DNA of 64,000 nucleotides from Sporosarcina ureae DSM 2281 (lineage in GTDB: Bacteria; Bacillota; Bacilli; Bacillales_A; Planococcaceae). The notes beneath the pieces were generated by a model. That model saw only the letters and a program-made list of their open reading frames with translations. It searched no databases and was not told where the DNA came from. The position numbers and the translations under genes are program-made. The stretch is from assembly GCF_000425545.1 (NCBI RefSeq), contig NZ_AUDQ01000003.1:1-64000 (forward strand). The letters run 5' to 3'. Below are positions 6,822-15,958 of the stretch, one piece after another; position 1 is the first letter of the stretch; every line of letters starts with the position of its first letter.

Positions 6822-8723
6822 TCATGAGAATGGTACAGGCAGCACACGTTCAATCACCGGCAATAATTCTATATTCTCCGGTTTTACAAATAGATGAATC
6901 GAACCGTAATCATTGCTCGTTCGAATTAATCGACCAATTCCTTGTCGCAAACGCAACAGCATAAAGGGTAATTCTACTTCATCAAATGGATCTTCGGCAT
7001 ATTCTCTTCTAGCTTGGAATAATGGATCATGCGGTGGAAACGGCAAATCAAAGATGATGACACGGGTCAACGCTTCATTCGGCAAATCCAGACCTTCCCA
7101 CAAATGATACGAGAAGAAGACATGTACTTTACGCTGCTGGAAATCTTTCACCAATGATGATAGGGAACGTTCCCCTTCATACGTCACCATGACGCTTTGT
7201 TCAAGCGGCAATTGATCGTATGCTTCCATCATGGATTGCTTGGAATTGAACAATACCAATGTCTGTTCCTCTTCTTCCAATAACTCGGAAAGGCGTGCGA
7301 TGTTCTCATTCGTATTTCCTTGTTCCAAATGAATTTTCATGACATTTTCATAGTCGAATGGCGATGCGATAGAGAATGATTGATAATCTATAATACCTAA
7401 ACTGTACGCCAAGTAATCAAATGATTTTTCAACTGACAATGTAGCAGATGAGAAAATAATTGGCATAGTTCCTGTAAATAATTTCTCTTTCAAAATGGAC
7501 GTTACAAGTCTTGGCATAATGAGCAACGTACTTTCTTCGCGACGATTTTCAAGCCAATCTACCGCGTCGTTGTCGCCTGCAAATAGCTCCATTGAATATA
7601 TATACTGCTCCAAATATTCTTCGACAATTTTTAAGTCATATTCAGGAATTACATATAATTCGCCTTCAAAAACAAATTCTTCAAGAAGCTCATTGGATAA
7701 TGAGACGGCTGTTTTAGCAAGCTTCATCATATCTTGATTCTTTTCGATAGTGAGCCGTTCATTGTCATTTTGCGTAGCATTACTTTTCAACTGTTTGAAA
7801 AACAGTTCATGTGTCTCGAGTAATTGCTCCATTAACTGCAATGTCTTCTCTCGGATGCCATCTACCATAATACGTTCAAGCAAGTTGATAATCGTTTGTT
7901 CTTGCACCTCATACGTCAACGCACGCTGAGCGGAATACTCAAGTAAATGTCCTTCATCAAAGACGACCATCGATACTTCAGGTAATAAAGGCAATTGCCC
8001 TTGTCTAACACGGGATTCTTTCGTCCACAAATGCTCCATATAGAAGTCATGTGAGCAAATGATCAAGTCTGCAGCTTCACGATAATGATTACGATGAATC
8101 GTTTGTCCGCAACGATTACGAATATCACAAGCCGCACATTGCATGATCGGGTGGTAATTGATCATTTCCCACTCATTGTCAGCCAAATATGGATAATCTG
8201 AACGCTCGCCATAAGGATATACCGATTGCAATGAACGCTCCGCATGCACAAACTCTGGTAATTGATCTTCGACTAAATCGACAAAGTCTTCGTTCGTCTT
8301 CATGCTCGTTTCTTCCAGACGTTTTAGACAAATATACTGATTTCGTGCTTTCGCTAAACGGACGTCCACTGTCATATTAAGTGCCGTACTCAATTTCTGA
8401 ATATCGCCTTCTTCTTTGATCAATTGATCGATCAGTGTTTCATCTGCACAGGAAATCACAGCTGGTTTACCTGTATAACGTGCATATGCAATAGCCGGCA
8501 ATAAGTACGCAATCGTTTTTCCCGTACCTACTCCTGCTTCTGCAAGCAAGACGTTTTTTTCTTTCAGCGCTTTTTCTATTTGAAATGCCATATAAATTTG
8601 CTCATCACGGCACTCGAATCCTTTTTCTGTTAAATCATCATATAACGTATCCCCGAGCCAATCGTTGAGAGATTCATAAAATGTTTGACCTTTATCCAAC
8701 TCAAATGGAATTTTTGTACTCAT
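6822..8723 (-). CDS. ypvA: ATP-dependent helicase of the DinG/XPD type (YpvA-like)
   Basis: This 633-residue superfamily 2 helicase has Walker A GVGTGKT at 64-70 and Walker B DEGH at 256-259. Four cysteines (132, 196, 199, 205; the last three in CAACDIRNRC) are spaced like the iron-sulfur ligands of XPD/DinG enzymes. The C-terminal helicase domain ends with LRQGIGRLIRT (motif VI). There is no exonuclease domain, unlike the dinG at 36479-39250. The start at 8723 (MSTKIPFE) is chosen because aggagg lies seven bases upstream; a TTG reading to 8744 has no such site. A role in DNA repair is inferred from the family. Confidence 0.85.
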   Translation of the reverse strand: MSTKIPFELDKGQTFYESLNDWLGDTLYDDLTEKGFECRDEQIYMAFQIEKALKEKNVLLAEAGVGTGKTIAYLLPAIAYARYTGKPAVISCADETLIDQLIKEEGDIQKLSTALNMTVDVRLAKARNQYICLKRLEETSMKTNEDFVDLVEDQLPEFVHAERSLQSVYPYGERSDYPYLADNEWEMINYHPIMQCAACDIRNRCGQTIHRNHYREAADLIICSHDFYMEHLWTKESRVRQGQLPLLPEVSMVVFDEGHLLEYSAQRALTYEVQEQTIINLLERIMVDGIREKTLQLMEQLLETHELFFKQLKSNATQNDNERLTIEKNQDMMKLAKTAVSLSNELLEEFVFEGELYVIPEYDLKIVEEYLEQYIYSMELFAGDNDAVDWLENRREESTLLIMPRLVTSILKEKLFTGTMPIIFSSATLSVEKSFDYLAYSLGIIDYQSFSIASPFDYENVMKIHLEQGNTNENIARLSELLEEEEQTLVLFNSKQSMMEAYDQLPLEQSVMVTYEGERSLSSLVKDFQQRKVHVFFSYHLWEGLDLPNEALTRVIIFDLPFPPHDPLFQARREYAEDPFDEVELPFMLLRLRQGIGRLIRTSNDYGSIHLFVKPENIELLPVIERVLPVPFS

Positions 8724-8785
8724 AGTAACTCCTCCTGAATGCAAGCGAAAGGAAGAGGGATCTTCTCCTCTTCCTGCCCGTCTAA

Positions 8786-9913
8786 TTATGAACGCTGTCC
8801 CCAGAACTGATATAAATCAGTACGGATAAAGCCGTTGAATAGTTTACGTTTTTTTGTTGCACGTTTGCCGTACATCGTTTCATAGTTTTCAAGTGAAGAT
8901 AAAATATATACGGACCATGATGGATATTGTTTCATAATCTCACCAAGTACCTCTGCAATATCTTCTGCTTCTTCCACTTCACCTAATCGTTCACCGTATG
9001 GTGGATTGGCGATCAAAACTCCATTTTGTCCTTCAAGTCTCAAATCACGCACGTCTCGCTGTTCGAATGAAATCAAATCTGTAAACCCGGCTTCCATAGC
9101 ATTTCGCTGTGCCACAGAGACGATATTGTGATCTACATCAAATCCGCGAATATCGAGTTCTAAATCATACTTCGCAACGTCCTCTACTTCTTCGCGAACA
9201 CGATCCCATACATCCGCTTTCATCCAAGGCCATTCTTCACTTAAGAATGAACGATTATAACCTGGCGCTAAATTTTGTCCAATCATCGCTGCTTCAATAG
9301 CAATCGTACCTGAACCACAGAATGGATCTACAAATGGACGGTTCGGATTCCACTTAGAAAGTTTCACGAGTGCAGCTGCCATCGTTTCTTTTAGTGGCGC
9401 ATCCCCTTGAGCCATTCGATAGCCGCGCTTATGCAAGCCTTGGCCACTGGAATCTATTGTCAAAATTACTTGATCTTTTACTATAGATACTTCTAATTTG
9501 AAAAGCGGACCTGATTCACTTAAGAATCCAGTTCGTTTATATGCGCTATTCAATCGTTCCACAATCGCTTTTTTCACGATCGCCTGACAGTCAGGTACGC
9601 TGAATAATTTTGACTTGACGGATTTACCTGAAACCGGGAAAGCGGCATCTACCGGCAAGAACTCTTCCCATGGTAGAGCTTTCGTACGTTCGAATAATTC
9701 ATCAAACGTAAAGGCTTTAAATTCGCCCACAATAATTCGTACACGGTCGCCCACGCGCAACCACATATTCGCTCGAGCGATTGCTTCCTCGTCACCCGTA
9801 AAATAGACTTTTCCGTTCTCTGTCTGGCAGTCATAGCCAAGATCTTTTATTTCAGACGCAACGATGGATTCAAGTCCCATCGCAGCGGTTGCTACTAATT
9901 TGTATTCACTCAT
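8786..9913 (-). CDS. ypsC: THUMP-domain rRNA adenine/guanine N-methyltransferase (YpsC/RlmL-like)
   Basis: This 375-residue class I SAM-dependent RNA methyltransferase has an N-terminal THUMP domain (about 45-155) and the SAM motif DPFCGSGT at 196-203. The catalytic motif NPPYGERLG starts at 303. NPPY is typical of enzymes methylating exocyclic amino groups, and relatives modify 23S rRNA. The ATG at 9913 has ggagtg seven bases upstream. The position next to rnpB and gpsB matches ypsC of B. subtilis. The exact rRNA target is inferred only. Confidence 0.88.
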   Translation of the reverse strand: MSEYKLVATAAMGLESIVASEIKDLGYDCQTENGKVYFTGDEEAIARANMWLRVGDRVRIIVGEFKAFTFDELFERTKALPWEEFLPVDAAFPVSGKSVKSKLFSVPDCQAIVKKAIVERLNSAYKRTGFLSESGPLFKLEVSIVKDQVILTIDSSGQGLHKRGYRMAQGDAPLKETMAAALVKLSKWNPNRPFVDPFCGSGTIAIEAAMIGQNLAPGYNRSFLSEEWPWMKADVWDRVREEVEDVAKYDLELDIRGFDVDHNIVSVAQRNAMEAGFTDLISFEQRDVRDLRLEGQNGVLIANPPYGERLGEVEEAEDIAEVLGEIMKQYPSWSVYILSSLENYETMYGKRATKKRKLFNGFIRTDLYQFWGQRS

Positions 9914-9999
9914 GTTTCAACACTCCATTCTTTGCTTCTGGTCAATATGTTTCTTCCGTCATCGGAAAAGTATATGTATTCGTTCGTTTCTATAAAAAG

Positions 10000-10028
10000 A
10001 AAAACTCTCCCAAAACTGTAGGAGAGCT
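10000..10028 (-). terminator. rnpB terminator
   Basis: On the minus strand, gctctcc and gggagag pair across a nine-base loop and are followed by tttttc. The hairpin lies 14 bases past the 3' end of RNase P RNA. Confidence 0.85.
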
Positions 10029-10041
10029 AATTGTAAGGTAA

Positions 10042-10442
10042 ATGCCATAGAATATTCTGTAAGCCATGTTTTGTTCTTCGGTACTCAAACGGCTCGCGCC
10101 TCGTACTTGAAGTGGTAATCATCTATCTACAGACAATTGCCTGTTCCTTCCTCCATTGAATTCTTTCGGAAGAACGCCCCTACCATAATTTGGGTTTCTC
10201 ACTCGTGGGGTTTACCCGTTCCACTCGACATGTTTCCATGCCGACTACGTCACTGTGGCACTTTCAGAGAATCTAGTCCATATCCGAAGACTTAGGAGTT
10301 ATTCCCGCCATCAATGCAGATGCATTGCCCCGGCTTATTTTTTCACCGAGCACGAACACTACGGTCATCTCAGATCCGTGTGAGCATGGACTTTCCTCTA
10401 CAACCGAAGTTGCAGCGATTACCTGAATACTCTCTATGGCAC
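10042..10442 (-). ncRNA. rnpB: RNase P RNA, Bacillus class B
   Basis: The hallmark gaggaaagtccatgctc is present on the minus strand, as are the conserved gaaagtgccacagtgacg, gtaaacccc, gagaaacccaaatt and acaaaacatggcttacag blocks in the order of the B. subtilis RNA. The outer P1 stem forms between gccatagagagtattc at the 5' end and gaatattctatggc at the 3' end. The ends are placed from the promoter (start about 10441) and the P1 closing pairs, giving about 401 bases, the length of the B. subtilis RNA. It is the catalytic part of RNase P, which trims tRNA 5' leaders. Confidence 0.95.
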
Positions 10443-10447
10443 TCCTG

Positions 10448-10476
10448 AGTATACACCAAATCAGTTCATTATACAA
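10448..10476 (-). promoter_or_regulatory. rnpB promoter (sigma-A type)
   Basis: On the minus strand, TTGTAT (10471-10476) and TATACT (10448-10453) are separated by exactly 17 bases. The expected start, about seven bases on, coincides with the 5' end of the RNA. Confidence 0.8.
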
Positions 10477-10989
10477 TGGATACGATTGGAATGAGTTAAA
10501 TTAAATGTTTGGAGTGAAATGGAGAGTGATTTGGGATGGTTACATATAGATTACTTATTGGTAGTAGTAAGGGACTTACTGTTGTCTTAGAACCTTTTTG
10601 AGTTTGAGAGCAGATTGAGTTTGGAATCTGGTGTAGATATAGTGTGGATTGAGCGGTTGGATATAGTTAATGAGCGGTTAAAGTTTGATATAGAGCGGAT
10701 ACAAGTGAGGTATGAGCGCTTATTGTAAATTAAGAGCGGTTGAAGTGAAAGTATGAGCGCTTAAGCGAATTAATGAGCGCAGACGAGTTCTGACTTACTT
10801 TAATTCATCACCTTTCCAACTAAAAACAACTCAAAATTGATCGGATAGCATAAGCGGAACGTTGGGAGTAGCTATTTGCACTGCAACCTGTCTCTCCCCA
10901 TCCATTTTCCTAAATTACATAGTGTAACTTCTGTAAAACAGGGAAATCACCTAGCAAGACTACTATTTACTGTTTGAAGGAGGGCTATT
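10477..10989. other. Gene-free region between rnpB and the uvrA-like gene
   Basis: No supported gene lies here. The middle holds the 20-21-bp periodic array entered separately. The last 190 bases hold the presumed promoter of the uvrA-like gene, for which I see no clear -35/-10 pair. No clear LexA-type site (GAAC-N4-GTTC) is visible. Confidence 0.5.
10651..10794. repeat. Array of seven degenerate 20-21-bp repeats headed gagcg(g/c)
   Basis: The core gagcgg or gagcgc starts at 10651, 10672, 10693, 10714, 10734, 10755 and 10775, so the period is 21, 21, 21, 20, 21 and 20. The spacer bases are A/T-rich and vary. A degenerate further copy (gagcag) sits two periods upstream at 10608. There is no stable ORF and no spacer conservation. 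Confidence 0.75.
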
Positions 10990-13254
10990 ATGAAGGAAAT
11001 CAAAGATGAGATTGTTTTGCGTGGACTACGAGAAAACAATTTGAAGGATATAGATTTAAATTTGCCGAAGGAAGAGATTACGGTGTTTACTGGCTTGTCA
11101 GGATCGGGCAAGAGTTCGGTCGTCTTTGACACGTTGGCGACGGAAAGTAGACGGCAGATGACGTTGAATTATCCGCTTTATGTACGAAATCAAATGCCTC
11201 GTTATGAACGACCACGTGCTGATTTAATGCAGCATTTGAGCCCAGTTATTGTGGTAGAGCAAAAGCCGGTTGGAGGTAATACTCGCTCGACGGTTGGGAC
11301 GTATATGGACATTCATCCATTAATTCGTCTATTGTTCTCGCGCATCGGTACGCCAGCAATTGGCTCAGCTACTGATTTCTCCAGTCAAAGTTCCTTTGGT
11401 AAATGTCCAGAATGTAATGGGTTCGGTGAAGTAGTGTACCCTGATTTGCATAAAATTATCGACTTGGATAAGTCACTTCGAGAGTACGCTGTACAGTTTA
11501 AGCCATTGTCCCCTTCCGGTTGGCAAGGTAGATGGATGATGACAGGCGGATTATTCGACCCCGATTTACCAATTAAAGATTACCCGCAAGATCAGTATAA
11601 TTTATTGATCTATGGACCACCTAAAGGGGAAAGAGTATTTGCGCCATTCCATACGAAAGATGGCCCACATGATCATGAGTGGGATGGTTTGTTACCTAGA
11701 TTTGTACGTCTATATATTAATCGAGATATTACGAAACTCAAACAAACGTCACAAGAAGATGTACTGGCTGTATCGACACATACTTTATGTCCTACTTGTG
11801 ATGGTTCAGGATTAAATCCAGAAGTATTGAAGTGTAAAATCAACGGTTTTAATATTGCTGAATACGATAAATTGGAACTGACAGAGCTTCTGCCAGAACT
11901 TAAAAACATACGAGATCCTTTAGGTGAGTCTATTGCACAACAGGCGATTCCCAATGTACAGCAATTGATTGACTTAGGACTTGGCTATTTAAGCCTGTCA
12001 CGAAAAATGGGAACTCTTTCTGGTGGAGAAGCGCAACGAGTAAAAATCGCACGACATTTAGGAAGCAGCTTAAACAATATCAGTTATATTTTTGATGAGC
12101 CAAGTGCTGGTCTTCATCCAGAGGAAGTAGATATGTTAATTCAGATGCTCAAAAGTCTGAAAGCTAACCATAATACCGTCATTGTTATTGAACACGATTT
12201 ATCGGTTATAAAGGTAGCGGATGAAATTGTGGAAATGGGTCCTGGTGCAGGTGCAGCAGGCGGTGAAATCGTTTATCAAGGGAAACCTGATGGATTAAAG
12301 AATGCTTCTGCATTAACAAAACTGGATCACAAATTAGAAATCAATCAGCACCCACGTCAATCAAACGATCATTTTGTCGTTACTAGGGCGAATAATAACA
12401 ACCTCAAGGATGTATCAATTGATATTCCTCAAAACGTTCTCGTTTCTGTCTGTGGCGTATCTGGTTCAGGTAAAAGTTCTCTCTTGTTTGAAGCGTTCTC
12501 GGCAAGATATCCCGATATAATTAAAGTAAGCCAAGGCCGAATCGGAATTTCTAGCCGCTCGACGCTAGCTACTTATATGGGGATTATGGATGATATTCGA
12601 CAGATCTTGGCGAAAGAAACAGGACAACCAGCTGGGTTATTTAGCTTTAATTCGTTAGGGGCTTGCCTAGTATGTGATGGGAAAGGAGTCACCACTCCAG
12701 ATGTGGCATTTGCGGATCCGGTAACCGTTGTATGTGAAGCTTGTGGCGGATTGCGCTATTCGGATGAGGCTCTTTCCTATGTGTACCGCGGGAAAAACAT
12801 CGCACAAATCTTAGAGTTGACAGTAGACGAAGCGAAAGAATATTTTGTTATGCCTAAGATAGTAAAAAGGATGGATATGCTCGATGAAGTCGGTTTAAAT
12901 TATCTCACGTTAGGACAAACAACGAGTTCATTGAGCGGCGGGGAAATACAGCGACTTAAACTGGCGAGCCACTTGCAGAATGAAGGACAAATCTATCTAT
13001 TAGACGAACCTTCATTAGGATTGCATATGAGTGATAATGGTAAGCTACTTGAATTGTTCCAGAAACTTGTAAACAAAGGGAATTCGGTCATAATCATTGA
13101 ACATAATCTAGATTTCATTGCAGCTAGTGACTGGGTAATCGAGCTAGGTCCAGGTGGCGGAAAACGCGGTGGAACCGTTATGTTTGAAGGAACACCGCAA
13201 GAGATGCTGTCTGCTGATACATTGACGGCAAAATGGTTGAAGGATGGTGTCTGA
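10990..13254 (+). CDS. UvrA-like ABC ATPase (UvrA2 type), lacking the UvrB-binding domain
   Basis: This 754-residue protein has two ABC ATPase halves. Walker A motifs are GLSGSGKS (35-42) and GVSGSGKSS, signatures are LSGGEAQRVKIA and LSGGEIQRLKLA, and Zn-type CPEC/CPTC and CLVC/CEAC cysteine pairs are present. Canonical UvrA is about 940-950 residues; here the stretch after the first Walker A is short, as in UvrA paralogues that lost the UvrB-binding insertion. Such paralogues are linked with tolerance to DNA-binding drugs or alkylation, while housekeeping uvrA lies elsewhere. The start has gaaggaggg six bases upstream. It is followed 37 bases later by a DNA glycosylase gene. Confidence 0.85.
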   Translation: MKEIKDEIVLRGLRENNLKDIDLNLPKEEITVFTGLSGSGKSSVVFDTLATESRRQMTLNYPLYVRNQMPRYERPRADLMQHLSPVIVVEQKPVGGNTRSTVGTYMDIHPLIRLLFSRIGTPAIGSATDFSSQSSFGKCPECNGFGEVVYPDLHKIIDLDKSLREYAVQFKPLSPSGWQGRWMMTGGLFDPDLPIKDYPQDQYNLLIYGPPKGERVFAPFHTKDGPHDHEWDGLLPRFVRLYINRDITKLKQTSQEDVLAVSTHTLCPTCDGSGLNPEVLKCKINGFNIAEYDKLELTELLPELKNIRDPLGESIAQQAIPNVQQLIDLGLGYLSLSRKMGTLSGGEAQRVKIARHLGSSLNNISYIFDEPSAGLHPEEVDMLIQMLKSLKANHNTVIVIEHDLSVIKVADEIVEMGPGAGAAGGEIVYQGKPDGLKNASALTKLDHKLEINQHPRQSNDHFVVTRANNNNLKDVSIDIPQNVLVSVCGVSGSGKSSLLFEAFSARYPDIIKVSQGRIGISSRSTLATYMGIMDDIRQILAKETGQPAGLFSFNSLGACLVCDGKGVTTPDVAFADPVTVVCEACGGLRYSDEALSYVYRGKNIAQILELTVDEAKEYFVMPKIVKRMDMLDEVGLNYLTLGQTTSSLSGGEIQRLKLASHLQNEGQIYLLDEPSLGLHMSDNGKLLELFQKLVNKGNSVIIIEHNLDFIAASDWVIELGPGGGKRGGTVMFEGTPQEMLSADTLTAKWLKDGV

Positions 13255-13291
13255 CTAACTCCCCCCAACTTGAAGACCAGAGGTGAGCGAC

Positions 13292-13966
13292 TTGGAAATG
13301 CTTCATATAACTACACAGAATCCAGCAGTTCAATCTATTTGCGCAAAAGATCCAAAACTTAAGCAATTAATTTCACTGATTGGCGATATTGACATACCTT
13401 TACGAACAGATTATTTATCGTCTATTGTTCGATCCATGATTGGTCAACAGATTTCAGTAAATGCAGCTAGCGCGATCTATGCTCGTTTACTCGATTTGCT
13501 TGGAGGGCATATAACGGTTGACGGGTTGATTATGACGTCAAAGGAAGAGTTGAGAGAAGTAGGCTTGACTATGAGAAAGGCCGAATATGTCAAGGACCTT
13601 GCGGATAAAATAGTGAATCGTGATCTTGATCTTCACCATATCGCGGCGTATGATGATGACGCGATTCTCCAACAATTAATCCATGTCAAAGGCATTGGTA
13701 AATGGACAGCAGAAATGTTTTTGATTTTATCACTCGGCCGTCCAGACGTGCTAGCTGTAGACGACATAGGAATCCAGCGAGCTGCACAGTGGCTGTATGG
13801 AGTGGAAAAGTCAGAACGGCGTCAGCTACTCATTGAGAAATCACCGCTTTGGGCACCTGAACGTTCCATTGCGTCCCATTATTTATGGGAAGCCATTCAT
13901 GTAGGCTTTGTTCAAGATTTTAAATCGCTAGAGGAATTAATCGAAATGAGAAATAAACGTAAGTAA
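13292..13966 (+). CDS. DNA-3-methyladenine glycosylase II (AlkA-like, HhH-GPD)
   Basis: This protein of about 224 residues has the helix-hairpin-helix VKGIGKWTAEMF followed by LAVDDIGIQRA, whose Asp is the catalytic residue of the HhH-GPD family. There is no C-terminal iron-sulfur cluster. The enzyme would remove alkylated bases such as 3-methyladenine. The start is taken as TTG at 13292 because gaggtga lies just upstream; GTG at 13283 overlaps that site and ATG at 13298 is also possible. Its position right after the UvrA paralogue suggests a two-gene DNA-damage unit. Confidence 0.85.
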   Translation: MEMLHITTQNPAVQSICAKDPKLKQLISLIGDIDIPLRTDYLSSIVRSMIGQQISVNAASAIYARLLDLLGGHITVDGLIMTSKEELREVGLTMRKAEYVKDLADKIVNRDLDLHHIAAYDDDAILQQLIHVKGIGKWTAEMFLILSLGRPDVLAVDDIGIQRAAQWLYGVEKSERRQLLIEKSPLWAPERSIASHYLWEAIHVGFVQDFKSLEELIEMRNKRK

Positions 13967-13973
13967 ATTGTAA

Positions 13974-14006
13974 AAGAACCGCCACATCCTTACTGTGGCG
14001 GTTCTT
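13974..14006. terminator. Bidirectional terminator
   Basis: aagaaccgccaca pairs perfectly with ctgtggcggttctt across a short loop, between convergent genes ending at 13966 and 14026. Confidence 0.85.
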
Positions 14007-14025
14007 CTATTTCAAGTTAATGTTT

Positions 14026-14325
14026 TTACTCTTCAGGCTGAACCAGTTTGTCGCCAAAAACTTCTCTTTCAAGGTTCGCGATGCGCTGAATGATATCAAT
14101 ATTCGTCGTCTGAGGAGCTGGTGTTTGAGAGCGTCTTTGGGAAGAATTGACCTCCGACTTCAATCTCGTGTTCTCTTCTTGTAGACGAGCAATTTCTTTT
14201 TTAAATGTTTCATAGTCTTGAATGACATCATCCAAAAACCAGTCCACTTCTTCTTGTTTATACCCGCGAATAGCTTGCTTAAATTCTTTTTCTAAAATCG
14301 TTTTCGTATCCAGCTTTAATTCCAT
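14026..14325 (-). CDS. gpsB: Cell-division adaptor GpsB (DivIVA domain)
   Basis: This 99-residue protein starts with the DivIVA-type lipid- and PBP-binding domain, including YKQEEVDWFLDDVIQDY. A coiled coil (about 45-70) follows, then a Q/P/T-rich linker and a C-terminal trimerising helix (IIQRIANLEREVFG). GpsB shuttles PBP1 between septum and side wall. The start MELKLD at 14325 fits the 98-residue B. subtilis protein and has ggaagga upstream; a longer reading to 14355 is less likely. The rnpB-gpsB neighbourhood is partly kept, although a DNA-repair pair (10990-13966) now lies between them. Confidence 0.92.
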   Translation of the reverse strand: MELKLDTKTILEKEFKQAIRGYKQEEVDWFLDDVIQDYETFKKEIARLQEENTRLKSEVNSSQRRSQTPAPQTTNIDIIQRIANLEREVFGDKLVQPEE

Positions 14326-14402
14326 GACAAAACGTCCTTCCGTCTGTGATTCCATAAGGTCATTATAGCATATGTTGTCATTCCTTGTCTTACTGAAAAA
14401 GA

Positions 14403-15677
14403 CTATTGTTCTTCTTGTGGCGCTTCTTGCGCTTGCCCAGGAAATAGTTTTCTATTCACTCGCATTTCTCGCTTTGCTAAAGACTTCTTCATCCGATTAC
14501 TGAAACGTGATGTAAATTCATCGGATTGCTGCACTAGTTGAGCTGCACATAGTATGTGCTCATATGCGAGCGAGTAATCCTTTACTTGGTGTTCATATAA
14601 TTTTGCTAGTTCCTCGTAAGCTAGCACCTGTTCCCTGCCAGTACCGTGCGTTGCGACGATTTCAAATGATTGAATGGCTCGATCGATTTCTTTATGGCGC
14701 TTTAGTAAAAAACCTAAATGAAAATGCGTCATAGGATAACTCGTCCCGTACTCTTCCGCAATTCGTTGAAGTTCCGTATAACTATGATCTTTCAAACCAA
14801 GATCTTGGAACCATTTGGCGATATTCGTTGCGATTTGAGCATTTTGCTGACTAGCTTCTTCCATGACAATATCAGTGGATAGACTAAACAGAGTCACAAG
14901 CGATAGGATATCCCATTCATTATGCCACATGACTTTCATTAAAATTTCTGCACGGCCATTTTTTACCGCATCTTGATAAATAATAGGTGCCATATGGCCA
15001 GGTATATCGTCTTTCCGGTGAAAGCCTAGCTGCGTTCGCTCTACTTCAGTCAACTTGAATGATTCCATCTGCCCTTTCCAAATTCGGCGCGATCCATGTA
15101 ACAAATCGATTTGATGCGGGACAGGCAGTGGGGGCAACAGTTTCCGATGTAAAGACCAACGTGTTTGGAGTTGAGGGAAATCAAAGCTTTTCCCGTTATA
15201 TGTGACGAGTGTAAGTCCTTCTTTCCATAATCCTGACGCATAAAGAAATGCCGCTTCATGATCTGGATTCGGCAACACGTACTGAGTCATGATGAATTCA
15301 TCGGACTTTAATTCCAACAGTCCAATGAGAAAAATAACAGCTCCAGCGCCTTTCAAACCTGTTGTCTCCGTATCGAAAAATAGAAGCTTACCAGCATTTG
15401 GGGCTAATGGATGCATATAATCAGCTTCGGACCATTTCATTAGCTTTTGCTTCACATCTCCCAAACGAAAATCACCGTGCATCGTATCAAGCGGATAATG
15501 TATCACACGCTTATAGACAACACCAAATTCATTTTCAATTTTCTCCATGCCTGTTGTCAACCAGAGTTGTTCATAGCTTGGTGCTGGCGGAATATTGAAA
15601 GTCTCTTCCACTTCTTTCACAACTGTCGTCTTTTTCAACAGCGACTTCATCGCCATCAGTTTCTGCTCATATGACAT
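14403..15677 (-). CDS. mrfB: MrfB (YprB) DEDD-type exonuclease with TPR-like tail
   Basis: This 424-residue protein has an RNase H-like fold with catalytic Asp102 and Glu104 in FFDTETTG, Asp166 in TYNGKSFDF, and His252/Asp256 in HNEWDILSL. An alpha-helical TPR-like region follows (about 285-390). In B. subtilis MrfB is the nuclease partner of the MrfA helicase in a nucleotide-excision route for mitomycin-type adducts independent of UvrABC. There the genes are adjacent (yprA-yprB); here mrfA lies about 11 kb away. Its ATG overlaps the TGA of a 40-codon ORF just upstream. Confidence 0.85.
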   Translation of the reverse strand: MSYEQKLMAMKSLLKKTTVVKEVEETFNIPPAPSYEQLWLTTGMEKIENEFGVVYKRVIHYPLDTMHGDFRLGDVKQKLMKWSEADYMHPLAPNAGKLLFFDTETTGLKGAGAVIFLIGLLELKSDEFIMTQYVLPNPDHEAAFLYASGLWKEGLTLVTYNGKSFDFPQLQTRWSLHRKLLPPLPVPHQIDLLHGSRRIWKGQMESFKLTEVERTQLGFHRKDDIPGHMAPIIYQDAVKNGRAEILMKVMWHNEWDILSLVTLFSLSTDIVMEEASQQNAQIATNIAKWFQDLGLKDHSYTELQRIAEEYGTSYPMTHFHLGFLLKRHKEIDRAIQSFEIVATHGTGREQVLAYEELAKLYEHQVKDYSLAYEHILCAAQLVQQSDEFTSRFSNRMKKSLAKREMRVNRKLFPGQAQEAPQEEQ

Positions 15678-15789
15678 GACGATTCAACTCATCTATCTGT
15701 TCCCCTATTTGTTGGCTATCCACTATATGTTGAACCCCTTGTCTATAGAACCAATGAACATTCACGTTCGGTACATCCTGGTCTATCAT
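15667..15789 (-). CDS. Small ORF translationally coupled to mrfB
   Basis: A 40-codon ORF starts MIDQDVPNVNVHWFY at 15789, with gaggtga six to seven bases upstream. It ends in a TGA at 15667-15669 that overlaps the beginning of mrfB (start at 15677), by 11 bases. No recognised domain is present; it is hydrophilic with one aromatic patch (HWFY). It could be a real small protein or a coupling leader. The good ribosome site and the overlap favour translation. Confidence 0.5.
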   Translation of the reverse strand: MIDQDVPNVNVHWFYRQGVQHIVDSQQIGEQIDELNRHVI

Positions 15790-15896
15790 AATATCACCTC
15801 AGAAATGATCGTAATGCACTAAATTATACATGATAAATCTCGTTTTATATGAAATTTGATTTTCTTACGTTTCATTACTTCATACCTCAAACAACT

Positions 15897-15935
15897 TAAA
15901 AAGCGATGTATCCTACGAAACAGGACAAATCGCTT
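15897..15935 (-). terminator. Terminator of the WYL-like small gene
   Basis: On the minus strand, aagcgat and atcgctt pair, with an inner tcct/agga pair, and are followed by ttttt. It lies 24 bases after the stop at 15959. Confidence 0.7.
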
Positions 15936-15958
15936 GAGTTCTTTCTATATGAATTCGA

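Noticed and set aside
10273..10476. 67-codon minus-strand ORF
   Set aside because: It lies almost wholly within the RNase P RNA gene and its promoter.
10651..10794. CRISPR array or TRAP-binding GAG repeats
   Set aside because: The conserved core is only six bases and the spacers are too short for CRISPR; the GAG spacing of about 21 bases is far from the two to three bases that TRAP needs.
10800..10990. LexA/SOS box before the UvrA paralogue
   Set aside because: cggaacgttggg resembles half a site only; the GAAC-N4-GTTC pattern is not met.
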